This document shows positions 45,305-55,506 of a stretch of 64,000 nucleotides of DNA, in pieces. The notes beneath the pieces are model-generated. The model saw only the letters and a program-made list of their open reading frames with translations, was not told where the DNA came from and searched no databases. The stretch lies in contig JAAZNC010000010.1 of NCBI GenBank assembly GCA_012798455.1, forward strand, positions 20,965-84,964, written 5' to 3'. The DNA comes from Chloroflexota bacterium (GTDB lineage: Bacteria; Chloroflexota; Anaerolineae; Anaerolineales; Anaerolineaceae). Position 1 is the first letter of the stretch. Each line of letters starts with the position of its first letter. The position numbers and the translations under genes are program-made.

Positions 45305-46252
45305 TTATTTGTTGTAAACCGCTTCCGAAAACAGATCAATATTATCTATTGGATTACCAGCTGAATAGATAAATCCACTGATTTCAATGACACCCAGATC
45401 ATCCAGAACCGTAATCTTTTCAATTCGTCTTACCCCTACAATATTTTCATCTGCATCCCGTGCAACAGCCGCAAGCCATACTTGTACTGTTTCGCCTGAT
45501 ATACCGTTCACGAATACCCGTGCATTAAACTGCCCTGTCAATCCATCTTCAGAAATCAATTGGGTTAGATCAAGCAGGCTGGTTTCGATATAACGATCTG
45601 TATCTTCCACTGGGATCGCAGAGATCAATTGATAACTATAACGATACGGATCTGGAACCGGCGGAGGGAAATAAGCCGAGAGTGGCATTCCTTCACCGCC
45701 TGGGAGCATATCAAGGGGAGCAGCAGCGGTTTGAGCTGTCAACACATTCGCTGCTTCATCCCCTATGGTAATCTCGACCAATACATTTTCCACCGCGTAC
45801 TTATTTTCATTCTTTGCTTCCATGAAACACCATAATCCACCGCTCTTTTCCCTATGACAACTCGGCTCAAGCAAGAGAACTGGGGCTGGGGTGGACTCAA
45901 ATAAAACTTTAGCGGTACTGGCACTTTGGGGTGGAATCAGAATTTGCATGCCAACCACCATCGCATTAGGATTTACATCAGGATTGGCTTGCATCACATC
46001 ACCCATATTGAGCCCATATAAAAGTGCAATGCTCGACATGGTTTCTCCTGCCTGGACTATATGATAGTTAGGAGTTGGTGAAGGGGTTGGGAATGGCGTG
46101 GGTGTCAGTTCAACAGACACATCCCCGGTTGCCAATACAGGAGACCCTCCATAGGGTGTCAAATCCATTACGCTGTAATCAGGTTGCGGTACGCTGTTAC
46201 AAGCCGTCAGAAGGAAGACTGGAAAAACCACTAGAAGTAAAATATGTTTCAT
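45305..46252 (-). CDS. LysM lipoprotein
   Basis: This 315-residue lipoprotein starts with a signal peptide and lipobox (LLTAC, about 15-19). A Thr/Pro-rich stretch then leads to a LysM domain (about 64-109) beginning YHIVQAGETMSSIALLYGL and ending ILIPP. The remainder (about 115-315) is a beta-rich extracellular region with no domain I recognise and includes a CHREKSGGLWC pair that may form a disulfide. The start ATG (46252) lies only 9 nt after a TATAAT. It is divergent from the C39-like protease gene. Confidence 0.82.
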   Translation of the reverse strand: MKHILLLVVFPVFLLTACNSVPQPDYSVMDLTPYGGSPVLATGDVSVELTPTPFPTPSPTPNYHIVQAGETMSSIALLYGLNMGDVMQANPDVNPNAMVVGMQILIPPQSASTAKVLFESTPAPVLLLEPSCHREKSGGLWCFMEAKNENKYAVENVLVEITIGDEAANVLTAQTAAAPLDMLPGGEGMPLSAYFPPPVPDPYRYSYQLISAIPVEDTDRYIETSLLDLTQLISEDGLTGQFNARVFVNGISGETVQVWLAAVARDADENIVGVRRIEKITVLDDLGVIEISGFIYSAGNPIDNIDLFSEAVYNK

Positions 46253-46261
46253 CAATAGGAA

Positions 46262-46267
46262 ATTATA
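46262..46267 (-). promoter_or_regulatory. -10 box of the LysM lipoprotein gene
   Basis: TATAAT on the minus strand (46267-46262) ends 9 nt before the ATG. The transcript would have a leader of about 3 nt. Confidence 0.5.
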
Positions 46268-46285
46268 CTTTTGGATAAATACTTT

Positions 46286-46291
46286 TATAAT
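46286..46291 (+). promoter_or_regulatory. -10 box of the C39-like protease gene
   Basis: TATAAT at 46286-46291 gives a predicted start near 46298, a 17-nt leader. Only about 18 nt separate it from the divergent -10 box at 46262-46267, so the two promoters overlap closely. Confidence 0.5.
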
Positions 46292-46314
46292 GATATTAAT
46301 AAAGTTTAAAGATT

Positions 46315-46977
46315 ATGGAATACCCTAAACAGCAAACCCTTGATCATCCCTCCAAGGAGGAGCAATCACCCATCCAAAAAACCTTTCCCTCCTTCTTTGG
46401 ACAATTCTATATGTCGCAGGGTTTTCGTGACAAGGGAGTAATCTCTAACGATTGTGGACCGACCAGTTTGGCAATGATCATTAACGTTATTCTGGTACAA
46501 GAAAATATCCGAAATTTGAGTCTGCGCAAAGAAAATATTATATATCAATCCCGTTTTCGCTTTTGGGATCGCATTCCCGCCACATTACCCGCTGTGGGGG
46601 GTGCCACTGCCCCATGGGGTATCGTTTCTGCTTTCAATCAATGGATGTTGAAATTGGGATTGCCATGGAGTGCTGAGCGCATCAATGCTGCAAACCGGCA
46701 CACTATCATCAAGAACATCATCTCGGGAAAATATATCTCTGCCTTGAAAGTTTGGAAGAATGGTGGTGCGCACTGGGTCAATATCATCGATTTTTCATCT
46801 GAAGATGATATGGTGTACACCCTTGATCCCAACCCATATTTGGTACACCTTCCACAGAATCGTCGGGTACAAAAAGAAAGCTGGGATAAATTTGCAACAG
46901 ACTGGCAAAGAAGAAAACCCTGGAGTTATTTGTTCGGTATCGATCGGGAACTGATCATTTACTCACGCAATCTCTAA
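46315..46977 (+). CDS. C39-like cysteine peptidase-fold protein
   Basis: This 220-residue protein has the Peptidase C39_2 pattern. The nucleophile cysteine is in SNDCGPTSLAMI (about residue 46), and a histidine is in GGAHWVNIIDF (about 155), followed by an Asp/Asn (TLDPNP). No signal peptide is visible. The substrate is unknown; this family often acts on peptides in the envelope. It is divergent from a LysM lipoprotein gene, and glyQS follows on the same strand with its own promoter. Confidence 0.78.
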   Translation: MEYPKQQTLDHPSKEEQSPIQKTFPSFFGQFYMSQGFRDKGVISNDCGPTSLAMIINVILVQENIRNLSLRKENIIYQSRFRFWDRIPATLPAVGGATAPWGIVSAFNQWMLKLGLPWSAERINAANRHTIIKNIISGKYISALKVWKNGGAHWVNIIDFSSEDDMVYTLDPNPYLVHLPQNRRVQKESWDKFATDWQRRKPWSYLFGIDRELIIYSRNL

Positions 46978-46999
46978 AAATTCATTCCGGTTTGATTGG

Positions 47000-47005
47000 T
47001 ATAAT
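47000..47005 (+). promoter_or_regulatory. -10 box of glyQS
   Basis: TATAAT at 47000-47005 would give a start near 47012 and a leader of about 34 nt. No clear -35 box is seen. Confidence 0.45.
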
Positions 47006-47045
47006 TCGGGGATTGAACGAAAACTGAATTATTTGTGGAGTGATT

Positions 47046-50000
47046 ATGAGTGACGCGCTGAAATTCCAGGAAATCATCTTAAAATTGCAGGATTATTGGT
47101 CAAAAAACGGTTGTCTAGTCTGGCAACCATACTATACCCAGGTAGGAGCTGGTACCATGAACCCTGCTACTTACCTGCGCGTCATAGGCCCTGAACCCTG
47201 GAACGTAGCATATGTAGAACCATCCATCCGTCCTGACGACGGACGGTATGGTGAAAATCCCTACCGTTTGCAACAACACTATCAGTTTCAGGTCATTTTA
47301 AAACCCGATCCGGGCAATCCGCAAGAACTGTATCTGAATTCCCTACAAGCCTTGGGCATTAACCCGCGCGAACATGATATCCGGTTTGTGGAAGACAACT
47401 GGGAATCTCCGGCATTGGGAGCCTGGGGATTGGGTTGGGAAGTATGGTTAGATGGGCAGGAAATCACTCAATTCACCTATTTCCAGCAAGCCGGTGGAAT
47501 TGTACTCGAGCCTGTTTCCGTTGAGATCACTTATGGGCTGGAACGGATCGCCATGGCGTTACAGGGCAATTACAACTTCCGCACAATTCAATGGAACGAC
47601 CAATTCACCTATGGAGATGTGAACTATCAAGGTGAAAAAGAGCATAGCATTTATTACTTTGAAAAAGCGGATGTTGATAGCCTGCGCAGCATGTTCGGTC
47701 TTTATGAAAGAGAAGCCAATGCCTGTCTTGAAAACGGTTTGGTTTTGCCAGCGCATGACTATATTCTAAAATGCTCCCACACCTTCAATATCCTAGATAC
47801 ACGTGGTGCAGTCGGCGTAACTGAACGACAGGCGCTTTTCTCGCGTATGCGCGACCTTTCACGCAAGACAGCAATCGCATATCTCAAGCAACGTGAAGAA
47901 TTAGGATTTCCATGGTTAGAGAAAAAGATCACTATCCCGACATCTGAGCAAAATGCGCAACTCACCCTGGATGGCGCCGTGGCAGATCTGCCTATCGAAC
48001 CGCAATCTTTCCTCTTCGAGATAGGTACTGAGGAATTGCCTGCACAAGATTTAAGTGATGCCCTGGCACAACTCAACCAAAATACAATTGCCATGTTCGA
48101 TGGATTGCATCTTGGTTATGACAATGTTGAAGTGATGGGAACCCCCCGCCGGTTAGTTGTTTTCGTCAATAGATTAAATGCCAGCCAACCCGATACTCAT
48201 GAAATCGTCAAAGGTCCACCCGCTTCCAGTGCTTTTGATGCACAGGGGAAACCAACTAAAGCAGCAGAAGGTTTCGCACGCGGCAAGGGGATCAAAGTGG
48301 AAGATCTCAAGGTTGCTGAAATTGACGGCGGAAGTTACGTAACCGCAGAAGTATTCAATAAAGGGAAACCCGCCTTGCAAGTGTTACCTGATGCACTTGA
48401 AACATTGGTTGCCGGTATTCACTTCAACAAATCAATGCGTTGGAATGGCAGCAATGTCGCATTCTCACGCCCTATCCGCTGGCTGTTAGCTTTGTACGGA
48501 AACAATATCATTTCCATGCGTTACGCAGGTCTGAATGCCAGTAATATCACCCGCGGATTACGTTTCCATGAACAGGGCTCGGTCGAAATCAGTAATGCTG
48601 AACATTATTTCGAATTTATTAATTCACAGGGCATCATTTTGGATGTTGAAGAACGCAGACAGGTAATTGCAGATCAGGTGAGACAACTGTGTAAAAATAT
48701 CCACGCCAATGATGATCTCGATGAAAAATTGGTGGCAGAAGTTAATAATCTGGTAGAAGCTCCTACTGCCCTGCTGGGAAATTTCTCGAAAGAACATTTG
48801 GAATTACCTAAAGAGGTTTTGATCGATGTGATGAAAAAACACCAGCGTTATTTTCCTATGGTCACATCTAATGGAGAAATGCTGGCTAATTTTGTCACCA
48901 TCCGCAACGGTGATGATCAGCATCTATCTATCGTTGCACGCGGTAATGAAGAGGTCATCGGTGCCAGATTCAAGGACGCTGCATTCTTTATCAATGAAGA
49001 TCGCCAGCATGATCTCGATTGGTTTCGGCTCAAACTGGGTACGCTCACTTTCCATCTGGCGCTGGGATCTATGCTGGATAAAAACAGGCGGATCGAAAAA
49101 GTCGTTGATGATCTTTTGCCACAATTCAAACTCAATCTAATTCAAGCCGACGCCACAAAAAGGGCTGCTTTCTTGTGCAAAGCCGATCTGGTAACCAACA
49201 TGGTGGTAGAAATGACATCTTTGCAAGGAGTAATCGGAAAATACTATGCGCGTCTGTCTGGAGAACCGGAAGATGTAGCGGTCGCAATCGAAGAACAGTA
49301 TTATCCGCGTTTTGCCGGTGATCGAGTCCCAACTTCAAAACTTGGACTCATCGTCGGATTAGCAGACCGATTGGATTCTCTTGCCGGGTTGTTTGCAGCG
49401 CAAATGGCACCCAGTGGAACCAAAGACCCCTTTGCTCTACGCCGCGCAGCCATCAGCATTATTCAAAATCTGATTGAATGGCAATTGGATTTTGATGTTG
49501 AGCAGGGCTTGAAAATAGCCGCGAAATATTTGCCCGTCAAAATGGAAGATGCTGATTTTACCGCATGCGTTGATTTTATCAAAGCGCGCCTGTCGAACTA
49601 TTTACTTGACAAAGGGTTCCGTTACGATATCGTTGCTTCCATTGAAGGAACGCTCGGCATCACTCCATATCGTGCCTTTATTGCTGCCCAACAGCTTTCA
49701 AATTGGGTGGCACGCAAAGATTGGACAGAAACCTTACAGGCATTCTCTCGTTGTGTTCGTATAACCCGCGATCTTGAACAACAATTTTCCGTTGAACCTG
49801 CATTGCTCACCGACAAAGAAGAAAAACAGTTATATGATGTGGTTCAGACATCACTTTCTACCACACGCCAGGCAGGATCCGTTGATGATATGTTAAACGC
49901 ATTCATCCCCATGATCCCCGCTGTCAATGCTTTCTTTGATAAAGTACTGGTAATGGCGGAAGATAGAAAAATTCGTGAGAACCGGTTGGGATTGCTTCAG

Positions 50001-50057
50001 CAAATCGTCTGTCTATCGCAAAACGTGGTCGATTTTTCTAAACTAGAAGGATTTTAA
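47046..50057 (+). CDS. glyQS: Glycyl-tRNA synthetase, fused alpha and beta chains
   Basis: This 1003-residue protein joins the two chains of the bacterial alpha2-beta2 GlyRS in one frame. Residues about 1-290 are the alpha chain, opening with [46 protein letters not shown], a nearly invariant GlyQ block. The beta chain begins near residue 320 ([16 protein letters not shown]) and includes the catalytic-type and HD-like domains and a C-terminal anticodon-binding region. The start is ATG 47046, with GTGGAG 5 nt upstream. Fused GlyQS is a rare arrangement known in chlamydiae and a few other lineages. Confidence 0.96.
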   Translation: MSDALKFQEIILKLQDYWSKNGCLVWQPYYTQVGAGTMNPATYLRVIGPEPWNVAYVEPSIRPDDGRYGENPYRLQQHYQFQVILKPDPGNPQELYLNSLQALGINPREHDIRFVEDNWESPALGAWGLGWEVWLDGQEITQFTYFQQAGGIVLEPVSVEITYGLERIAMALQGNYNFRTIQWNDQFTYGDVNYQGEKEHSIYYFEKADVDSLRSMFGLYEREANACLENGLVLPAHDYILKCSHTFNILDTRGAVGVTERQALFSRMRDLSRKTAIAYLKQREELGFPWLEKKITIPTSEQNAQLTLDGAVADLPIEPQSFLFEIGTEELPAQDLSDALAQLNQNTIAMFDGLHLGYDNVEVMGTPRRLVVFVNRLNASQPDTHEIVKGPPASSAFDAQGKPTKAAEGFARGKGIKVEDLKVAEIDGGSYVTAEVFNKGKPALQVLPDALETLVAGIHFNKSMRWNGSNVAFSRPIRWLLALYGNNIISMRYAGLNASNITRGLRFHEQGSVEISNAEHYFEFINSQGIILDVEERRQVIADQVRQLCKNIHANDDLDEKLVAEVNNLVEAPTALLGNFSKEHLELPKEVLIDVMKKHQRYFPMVTSNGEMLANFVTIRNGDDQHLSIVARGNEEVIGARFKDAAFFINEDRQHDLDWFRLKLGTLTFHLALGSMLDKNRRIEKVVDDLLPQFKLNLIQADATKRAAFLCKADLVTNMVVEMTSLQGVIGKYYARLSGEPEDVAVAIEEQYYPRFAGDRVPTSKLGLIVGLADRLDSLAGLFAAQMAPSGTKDPFALRRAAISIIQNLIEWQLDFDVEQGLKIAAKYLPVKMEDADFTACVDFIKARLSNYLLDKGFRYDIVASIEGTLGITPYRAFIAAQQLSNWVARKDWTETLQAFSRCVRITRDLEQQFSVEPALLTDKEEKQLYDVVQTSLSTTRQAGSVDDMLNAFIPMIPAVNAFFDKVLVMAEDRKIRENRLGLLQQIVCLSQNVVDFSKLEGF

Positions 50058-50058
50058 A

Positions 50059-50339
50059 TTGGCTCAAGTTGAAAAAGTTGATAACGTAGACTTTTCTAAT
50101 CCAAAAGATGGTATTTGAAGACATTGGACATCTTGCCTGCCCTGGGGTTTGATATCTGGAAAACACGTGAGATTGCCAATCTTATTTTGGCCCGTAAGAA
50201 GATGAGGAACCATAACATGCGGTGTAACATCATGTTCAATTTTAATAACACGGCTAACATTACTTTGGAATCAGATCAGGTAAATGAAACTGAATTGGAA
50301 TCATTGGCTGAAGAGATCTGCAACACTATTTCAGCATGA
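50059..50339 (+). pseudogene. Small gene in two frames downstream of glyQS (likely frameshifted)
   Basis: A TTG at 50059, with GAAGGA 8 nt upstream, opens a 19-codon frame (MAQVEKVDNVDFSNPKDGI) that ends at TGA 50116-50118. A second frame runs from 50115 to 50339 (74 codons), giving LDILPALGFDIWKTREIANLILARKK and a neat acidic C-terminus. The peptides join end to end if one base is inserted or two deleted near 50110-50116. Together they would make a protein of about 92 residues. I do not recognise it. A sequencing error, a true frameshift mutation or a real short second gene beginning at TTG 50115 are all possible. Confidence 0.5.
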
Positions 50340-50440
50340 TTTTTTCGGATGTTCAGTTTCCAAAAGTTATTTTTTTAATGAATGATTATCCTTCTGTGAT
50401 ATGGCTCATGCATTTCTGCATTCCAACATGATTCTGCTCC

Positions 50441-50446
50441 TATAAT
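50441..50446 (+). promoter_or_regulatory. -10 box of dnaG
   Basis: TATAAT at 50441-50446 would start transcription near 50453 and give a short leader of about 13 nt. Confidence 0.45.
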
Positions 50447-50465
50447 TAAGGTGAGTTGAGTTTTC

Positions 50466-52388
50466 ATGAATAATATCGAAGAGATCAAAGCAAGAATCGA
50501 TATCGTTGACCTGGTTTCCGAAACTGTTAAATTGCGCCGGGCAGGGAAAAACTATACCGGCTTTTGTCCATTTCATGCCAACACCCGCACTCCGGCATTT
50601 GTAGTATTCCCAGATTCCGGCACCTGGCGATGTTTTGGGGAATGTAATGAGGGCGGAGATATCTTTAAATTCGTTATGAGAAAAGAGGGTTGGGATTTTC
50701 CCGAAGCGTTGCACTACCTGGCAGAAAAAGCAGGCATCACTCTTGAACCCGTAACCCCCAAGAAAAAGGAAGAGGATGAATATATCGAGAAACTGCGCAG
50801 CATTCTTGAAGAAGCGGTTATCTTCTTCCGTTATCACCTTACCCAGACAGAAAATGGGAAACAAACCTTATCCTATTTGAAACAGAATAGACGTTTAAAC
50901 GATAAGACAATCGAAACTTTCGAACTGGGATACGCCCCCCATGCCTGGGAAGTCATGTTGGATCATTTTCATGATAAGGGAATTAGCGATAAAGAATTAC
51001 TAGATTGTGGATTGATTACCAAACGCAACGAGGCAGATGGATACCATGACCGTTTTCGCAATCGCGTCATTTTTCCTATTCGTGATGCATCACAACGCAT
51101 TTGCGGATTTGGTGCCAGGGCACTTTCTAGCAACGATATACCGAAATATTTGAATTCTCCACAGACATTGATTTTCGATAAAAGTGCATTGTTGTTTGGA
51201 TTAGACAAAGCTCGCAAACCAATTCGCACAGCAGATCAGGTTGTCATCGTCGAAGGGTATTTTGACGTGATCGGGTTATATCAAGCTGGGTTCCAAAATG
51301 TGGTATCACCAATGGGAACCGCTTTGACTCCAGTGCAGATGCGGCATATCAAACGCTATACGCGAAGGATCATCCTGGCTCTAGATCCCGATTCTGCAGG
51401 GGAAAAGGCTACCTTGAAAGGACTTGAAGTAGCACGTGAAACCATGGACCATTCCGAAGAATTCGTGTTCGATCCACGCGGATTGGTTCGCAGTGAAGCA
51501 CGTCTCGATGCAGATATTCGGGTCTGTTCTCTGCCTGATGGGTTGGACCCAGATGAAATCGCCCTACAAGATGCTGATCGCTGGCAGACCATTGTTGAAA
51601 ATGCCAAACCGATCATTACCCACGTGATTGATACTCTCTCTGCCGGAAAGAATCTTGAGGATCCCAAAATAAAAAGTGAAATTGCAGAAAAAGTGATCCC
51701 TTTGATAAGGGATATTCCGAACGCAGTTGAACGTGATACTTACCGCCAGCAACTCGCAAGAGTTCTGCATGTAAGTGAGCAATCACTTTTTTCCGTCTCA
51801 GAAGTGCAATATCTCAATAAGAGACATCCGAGAAGACGCAAAACGGCAATGGAACCTGACTCACTGGAAACTCAGGTCAAAGCTGAACGTAACAAATTTT
51901 ATAATCTCGAAAAACACATCATCCTGCTCCTCGTGAAAAAACCAGATATGGTCTATGATCTTGATCGTTATCTCAAGAAAAACGATCTTCCACCTATTTC
52001 TAATGAAGACATGGAATTTGGCGATTTACAGTTAGTACTATCGCTTATATTGGATTCGTTAAAACAGATTGAAATTGATGCACAAGAATATATCGGTGCC
52101 AACCTACCCGGAGACATGGCTTGGTTAAAAGCCGATAGCGAAGAATTCATTCTTAAACCTGAAAGTATCACGCAGAATCATATCTTTACCGATCTGGTAC
52201 AAACATTCCTTAATTTGCGAAAAAATAAAGTTGTCGAAAAAATAAACAGCCTCTCCATGTTGCACAATTCAAGTGAAACCGAACCAACTAATCTGGATAT
52301 ATCAATGATCCAAAAAGAACTACTGGAAAGCATTAAAATGCGCGCTACACTGGATAGAGTTTTATCATCCCCTCTGATCAGTGATTAA
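50466..52388 (+). CDS. dnaG: DNA primase
   Basis: This 640-residue primase has an N-terminal CHC2-type zinc domain (C34, H37, C56, C60). The last pair is spaced CxxxC (CFGEC) instead of the usual CxxC. The Toprim core follows with VIVEGYFDVIGLYQAGFQNVVSPMGTALT and LALDPDSAGEKAT. The helicase-binding C-terminal region (about 450-640) is divergent. An AAGGTGAG site lies 9 or more nt before the ATG. It stands next to rpoD, the common dnaG-rpoD 'macromolecular synthesis' pairing. Confidence 0.95.
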   Translation: MNNIEEIKARIDIVDLVSETVKLRRAGKNYTGFCPFHANTRTPAFVVFPDSGTWRCFGECNEGGDIFKFVMRKEGWDFPEALHYLAEKAGITLEPVTPKKKEEDEYIEKLRSILEEAVIFFRYHLTQTENGKQTLSYLKQNRRLNDKTIETFELGYAPHAWEVMLDHFHDKGISDKELLDCGLITKRNEADGYHDRFRNRVIFPIRDASQRICGFGARALSSNDIPKYLNSPQTLIFDKSALLFGLDKARKPIRTADQVVIVEGYFDVIGLYQAGFQNVVSPMGTALTPVQMRHIKRYTRRIILALDPDSAGEKATLKGLEVARETMDHSEEFVFDPRGLVRSEARLDADIRVCSLPDGLDPDEIALQDADRWQTIVENAKPIITHVIDTLSAGKNLEDPKIKSEIAEKVIPLIRDIPNAVERDTYRQQLARVLHVSEQSLFSVSEVQYLNKRHPRRRKTAMEPDSLETQVKAERNKFYNLEKHIILLLVKKPDMVYDLDRYLKKNDLPPISNEDMEFGDLQLVLSLILDSLKQIEIDAQEYIGANLPGDMAWLKADSEEFILKPESITQNHIFTDLVQTFLNLRKNKVVEKINSLSMLHNSSETEPTNLDISMIQKELLESIKMRATLDRVLSSPLISD

Positions 52389-52398
52389 TTTCTTCATG

Positions 52399-52404
52399 TA
52401 TAAT
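52399..52404 (+). promoter_or_regulatory. Possible -10 box of rpoD
   Basis: TATAAT at 52399-52404, preceded by CATG as at lpd. It lies 105 nt before the rpoD start. No -35 box is seen, so rpoD may also be read from dnaG. Confidence 0.4.
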
Positions 52405-52508
52405 TTGTTTATGACCTCACATGAATCCATTTTGAAAAAAGGGGTTACTATTTCTACATCGAATTACACGCATTTCTCACATCTCTTTTCAAATGATGGT
52501 GTCAAATA

Positions 52509-54029
52509 ATGCCCGATTATATTGATGACGAATCCGACAATGAAATAGAATCCATTTCTTCTACAGAAGATAATGATAATTTTGATGATTTGCTCGATGA
52601 AACCGCTGATGAATATTCAACATCATTGGAATATTCAGAAGATCCTGTACGGTTATATTTAAAGGAAATTGGTCAGATTGATCTGTTGGATGCCACCAAT
52701 GAATTTCACCTCTCCACTCGCATTGAAGCTGACCGACGCATTCGCAAATTGACCAATCAAATGTCAGCAAAAAAAGATGGCGAGCCAGGGATTGTTTACC
52801 AACAAGTTTTCTTGCAGATTTGTAAAGATCTTTCCACTTCTTATATCAATGTAGAAAGTGTCACCGCCACAAAACCTGGATTGAACTTTCCCGATTTCAG
52901 CCTCATCCTTACCGAGGCACAAATGCTACGCTCTCGCTGGAACATGGAAATTCCTTCATATACCAGAGACTATCTGAACACTTTTTGGCGACAGAAGTTT
53001 TCCTCAGATGATTCATTGGCAAATGAATTACTAACGGGGTTAATTCAAGAAGTGTATGCTATTTTCCTGGCATGCTATTTGCTTCCCGAAAATGTTGCAC
53101 AGGAATTGCTCGAATACTACAGTGAGCATCAGCGCATTCCACGCTCAAACTTTTTCCACAATCGTTTCCCAGAAGAAGCCAACCTAAAACAGATCATATC
53201 TGAAATCCATGGGCTTTCTTACGAAGCCACTCAGGTATTGATTCGTGCCAATTTACGGTTGGTGGTCAGTGTAGCGAAGAAATATCTTGGACGTGGTATT
53301 TCTTTGCTCGATCTAATTCAAGAAGGCAACTTGGGATTGCTACGTGCGGTATCTAAATTCGATCCTACTCTGGGATATAAATTCAGCACCTATGCCACCT
53401 GGTGGATCAGGCAATCCATCAGCCGTCATATTGCCGAACAAGCTCGCACTATTCGCATCCCGGTACATCTTTTTGAATCCATTTCCAAATTGTTGCGCAT
53501 CCAGCGCAAATTAACGCAGAATCTGAACCGTGATCCCTCCTTTGAGGAACTGGCATTAGAATCTGAATTCGTTGAGAAACATGATGCTGACCGCATTAAG
53601 GAAGCTTTGCGATCTGATCAACCTGTTCCAAAACAGCTAATGACAAAATGGAAAAACGCGTCACAAAAAGTGCAACAGATCATGAAATCAGCCGAGGAAC
53701 CTATCTCATTGGAATATCCGGTCGGTGATGAAGATAGCAGCCAACTGGGCGATTTTATCGAAGATATGGATGCTGTTGAGCCAATGGATGCTGCCGCCAA
53801 GGAGATGTTAAGGGAACAAGTACAATCAGCTCTTTCGGCACTATCAGAACGCGAGCGTCAAGTTTTGGAACTTCGTTTCGGACTATTAGACGGGAAAGAC
53901 CATACCCTTGAAGAAGTGAGCAACTACTTCAATGTTACCCGCGAACGCATCCGCCAAATTGAAGCGAAAGCATTACGAAAGCTGCGTCATCCTTCACGCA
54001 GCCGTGATTTAAGAGAATATTTATCCTGA
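52509..54029 (+). CDS. rpoD: RNA polymerase primary sigma factor (sigma-70)
   Basis: This 506-residue sigma factor has an acidic N-terminus (1-45) in place of a full region 1.1 and region 1.2 ([16 protein letters not shown]). A variable non-conserved stretch runs to about 230. Region 2 has [50 protein letters not shown] and the -10 recognition helix. Region 3 follows. Region 4 (about 440-500) has [29 protein letters not shown] for -35 binding. It is the principal sigma factor, consistent with the TTGACA/TATAAT promoters seen here. Confidence 0.96.
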   Translation: MPDYIDDESDNEIESISSTEDNDNFDDLLDETADEYSTSLEYSEDPVRLYLKEIGQIDLLDATNEFHLSTRIEADRRIRKLTNQMSAKKDGEPGIVYQQVFLQICKDLSTSYINVESVTATKPGLNFPDFSLILTEAQMLRSRWNMEIPSYTRDYLNTFWRQKFSSDDSLANELLTGLIQEVYAIFLACYLLPENVAQELLEYYSEHQRIPRSNFFHNRFPEEANLKQIISEIHGLSYEATQVLIRANLRLVVSVAKKYLGRGISLLDLIQEGNLGLLRAVSKFDPTLGYKFSTYATWWIRQSISRHIAEQARTIRIPVHLFESISKLLRIQRKLTQNLNRDPSFEELALESEFVEKHDADRIKEALRSDQPVPKQLMTKWKNASQKVQQIMKSAEEPISLEYPVGDEDSSQLGDFIEDMDAVEPMDAAAKEMLREQVQSALSALSERERQVLELRFGLLDGKDHTLEEVSNYFNVTRERIRQIEAKALRKLRHPSRSRDLREYLS

Positions 54030-54048
54030 AACTATGAGTTGCGATAGC

Positions 54049-54077
54049 TTGCGAGCCCCTATGAACCATGTTATAAT
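54049..54077 (+). promoter_or_regulatory. Predicted sigma-70 promoter of rho
   Basis: TTGCGA (54049-54054) and TATAAT (54072-54077) are 17 nt apart. The start near 54084 gives a leader of about 145 nt. Such leaders often carry Rho autoregulation signals, but I see no specific structure in it. Confidence 0.65.
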
Positions 54078-54228
54078 CTCGGCGCGTACAAAAAGTTACT
54101 CCATTTGTTTTCCCCAAGTTTTTGCAAGGGAGCATAAACCCCAAAAGGACTCTTTAATCATTGTTTTTGTTTTTAGCCTTACCGCGGGTCGTAACCTTTA
54201 ATCAAACCTTATTCATGGAAAGTAAAAT

Positions 54229-55506
54229 ATGATCACAATTGCAGAATTGGAAAATAAGCCTTTAGTTGAACTTCGCAATATGGCAGTGGAAGCGGGTATT
54301 GAAAATGCAATGCTCCATAAAAAAGAATACCTCATAGTAAATATCGCTCAATATAGTGCCCAGCAAGAAGGACGTGACATGGGTGGGGGCATCCTCGAAA
54401 TCATGCCGGAAGGCATTGGCTTTCTCCGACAGGATTACCAGATGGGCAAGAATGATATTTACGTCTCACAAGCCCAGTTACGTCGTAATGAACTACGTAA
54501 TGGGGATATGGTTTTCGGAGATATCCGCCCTCCTCGCGAATCAGAACGCCATTATGGATTGGTGCACGTCGAGAGCATCAATGGCGTACCTGCTGTTGAA
54601 AATGAAAAAAGGGTCAAATTTGAAGACCTTACTCCCATTTTCCCAGACCAGCGCTTCAATCTTGAAACCCCTCGCAACGTACTTTCCAATCGCATCATAG
54701 ACATGGTTGCGCCGATTGGAAAGGGACAAAGAGGCATGATCGTTTCTCCTCCCAAAGCGGGGAAAACAACCATTATGAAAGAAATTGCCAATGCAATCTC
54801 CACCAACAACCCTGAAGTTGATCTGATGATCAGTTTGATCGGTGAGCGCCCGGAAGAAGTCACCGATATGGATCGTTCGGTTGAAGGAGAAGTGATTGCT
54901 TCCACTTTCGATGAACCGGTTACCTCCCATGTGCGTACTGCTGAGATCACTTTAAATCGGGCGAAACGATTGGTTGAGAATGGACATGATGTGGTTATTT
55001 TGATGGATTCTTTAACTCGTCTGGCACGTGCTTATAACCTGGTGGTCAATCCCTCTGGTAGAACACTCTCCGGTGGTATGGATCCCTCTGCGCTTTATCC
55101 TCCCAAACGCTTCTATGGAGCTGCCCGTAATATTGAAGATGGTGGCTCATTGACTATCATCTCTACTGCGTTAGTAGATACCGGTTCACGGTTGGATGAT
55201 GTTGTATATGAAGAGTTTAAGGGGACCGGCAATATGGAATTACATCTTTCCAGAAGATTGCAAGAACGAAGAATCTTCCCTGCAATTGATATCGAACGCT
55301 CTTCCACCCGCCGCGAAGAACTTCTGCTCAGCCCTGATGAATTGCAGAAAGTCTGGTTGATGCGTCGAATGTTCCTGCAAATGATTGGGCAACCACCGCA
55401 GGGAGGAGGAATGGATATCGCCATCGCTACCGAAGCGATCTTACAAAGGCTGGAAAAAACGAAAAACAACATGGAATTTCTTTCCACCCTGACGGAGGGA
55501 ATTTGA
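54229..55506 (+). CDS. rho: Transcription termination factor Rho
   Basis: This 425-residue hexameric helicase ends transcripts. The N-terminal helical part (about 1-45) and the cold-shock-like RNA-binding domain with EIMPEGIGFLRQDY follow. The P-loop is PPKAGKTT (about 175-182), followed by LIGERPEEVTDMDRSV and VILMDSLTRLARAYN. The Q-loop and R-loop region FYGAARNIEDGGSLTIISTALVDTGSRLDD is intact, with the arginine fingers after it. No inserted domain is present. The next gene's TTG start overlaps the rho stop codon. Confidence 0.97.
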   Translation: MITIAELENKPLVELRNMAVEAGIENAMLHKKEYLIVNIAQYSAQQEGRDMGGGILEIMPEGIGFLRQDYQMGKNDIYVSQAQLRRNELRNGDMVFGDIRPPRESERHYGLVHVESINGVPAVENEKRVKFEDLTPIFPDQRFNLETPRNVLSNRIIDMVAPIGKGQRGMIVSPPKAGKTTIMKEIANAISTNNPEVDLMISLIGERPEEVTDMDRSVEGEVIASTFDEPVTSHVRTAEITLNRAKRLVENGHDVVILMDSLTRLARAYNLVVNPSGRTLSGGMDPSALYPPKRFYGAARNIEDGGSLTIISTALVDTGSRLDDVVYEEFKGTGNMELHLSRRLQERRIFPAIDIERSSTRREELLLSPDELQKVWLMRRMFLQMIGQPPQGGGMDIAIATEAILQRLEKTKNNMEFLSTLTEGI

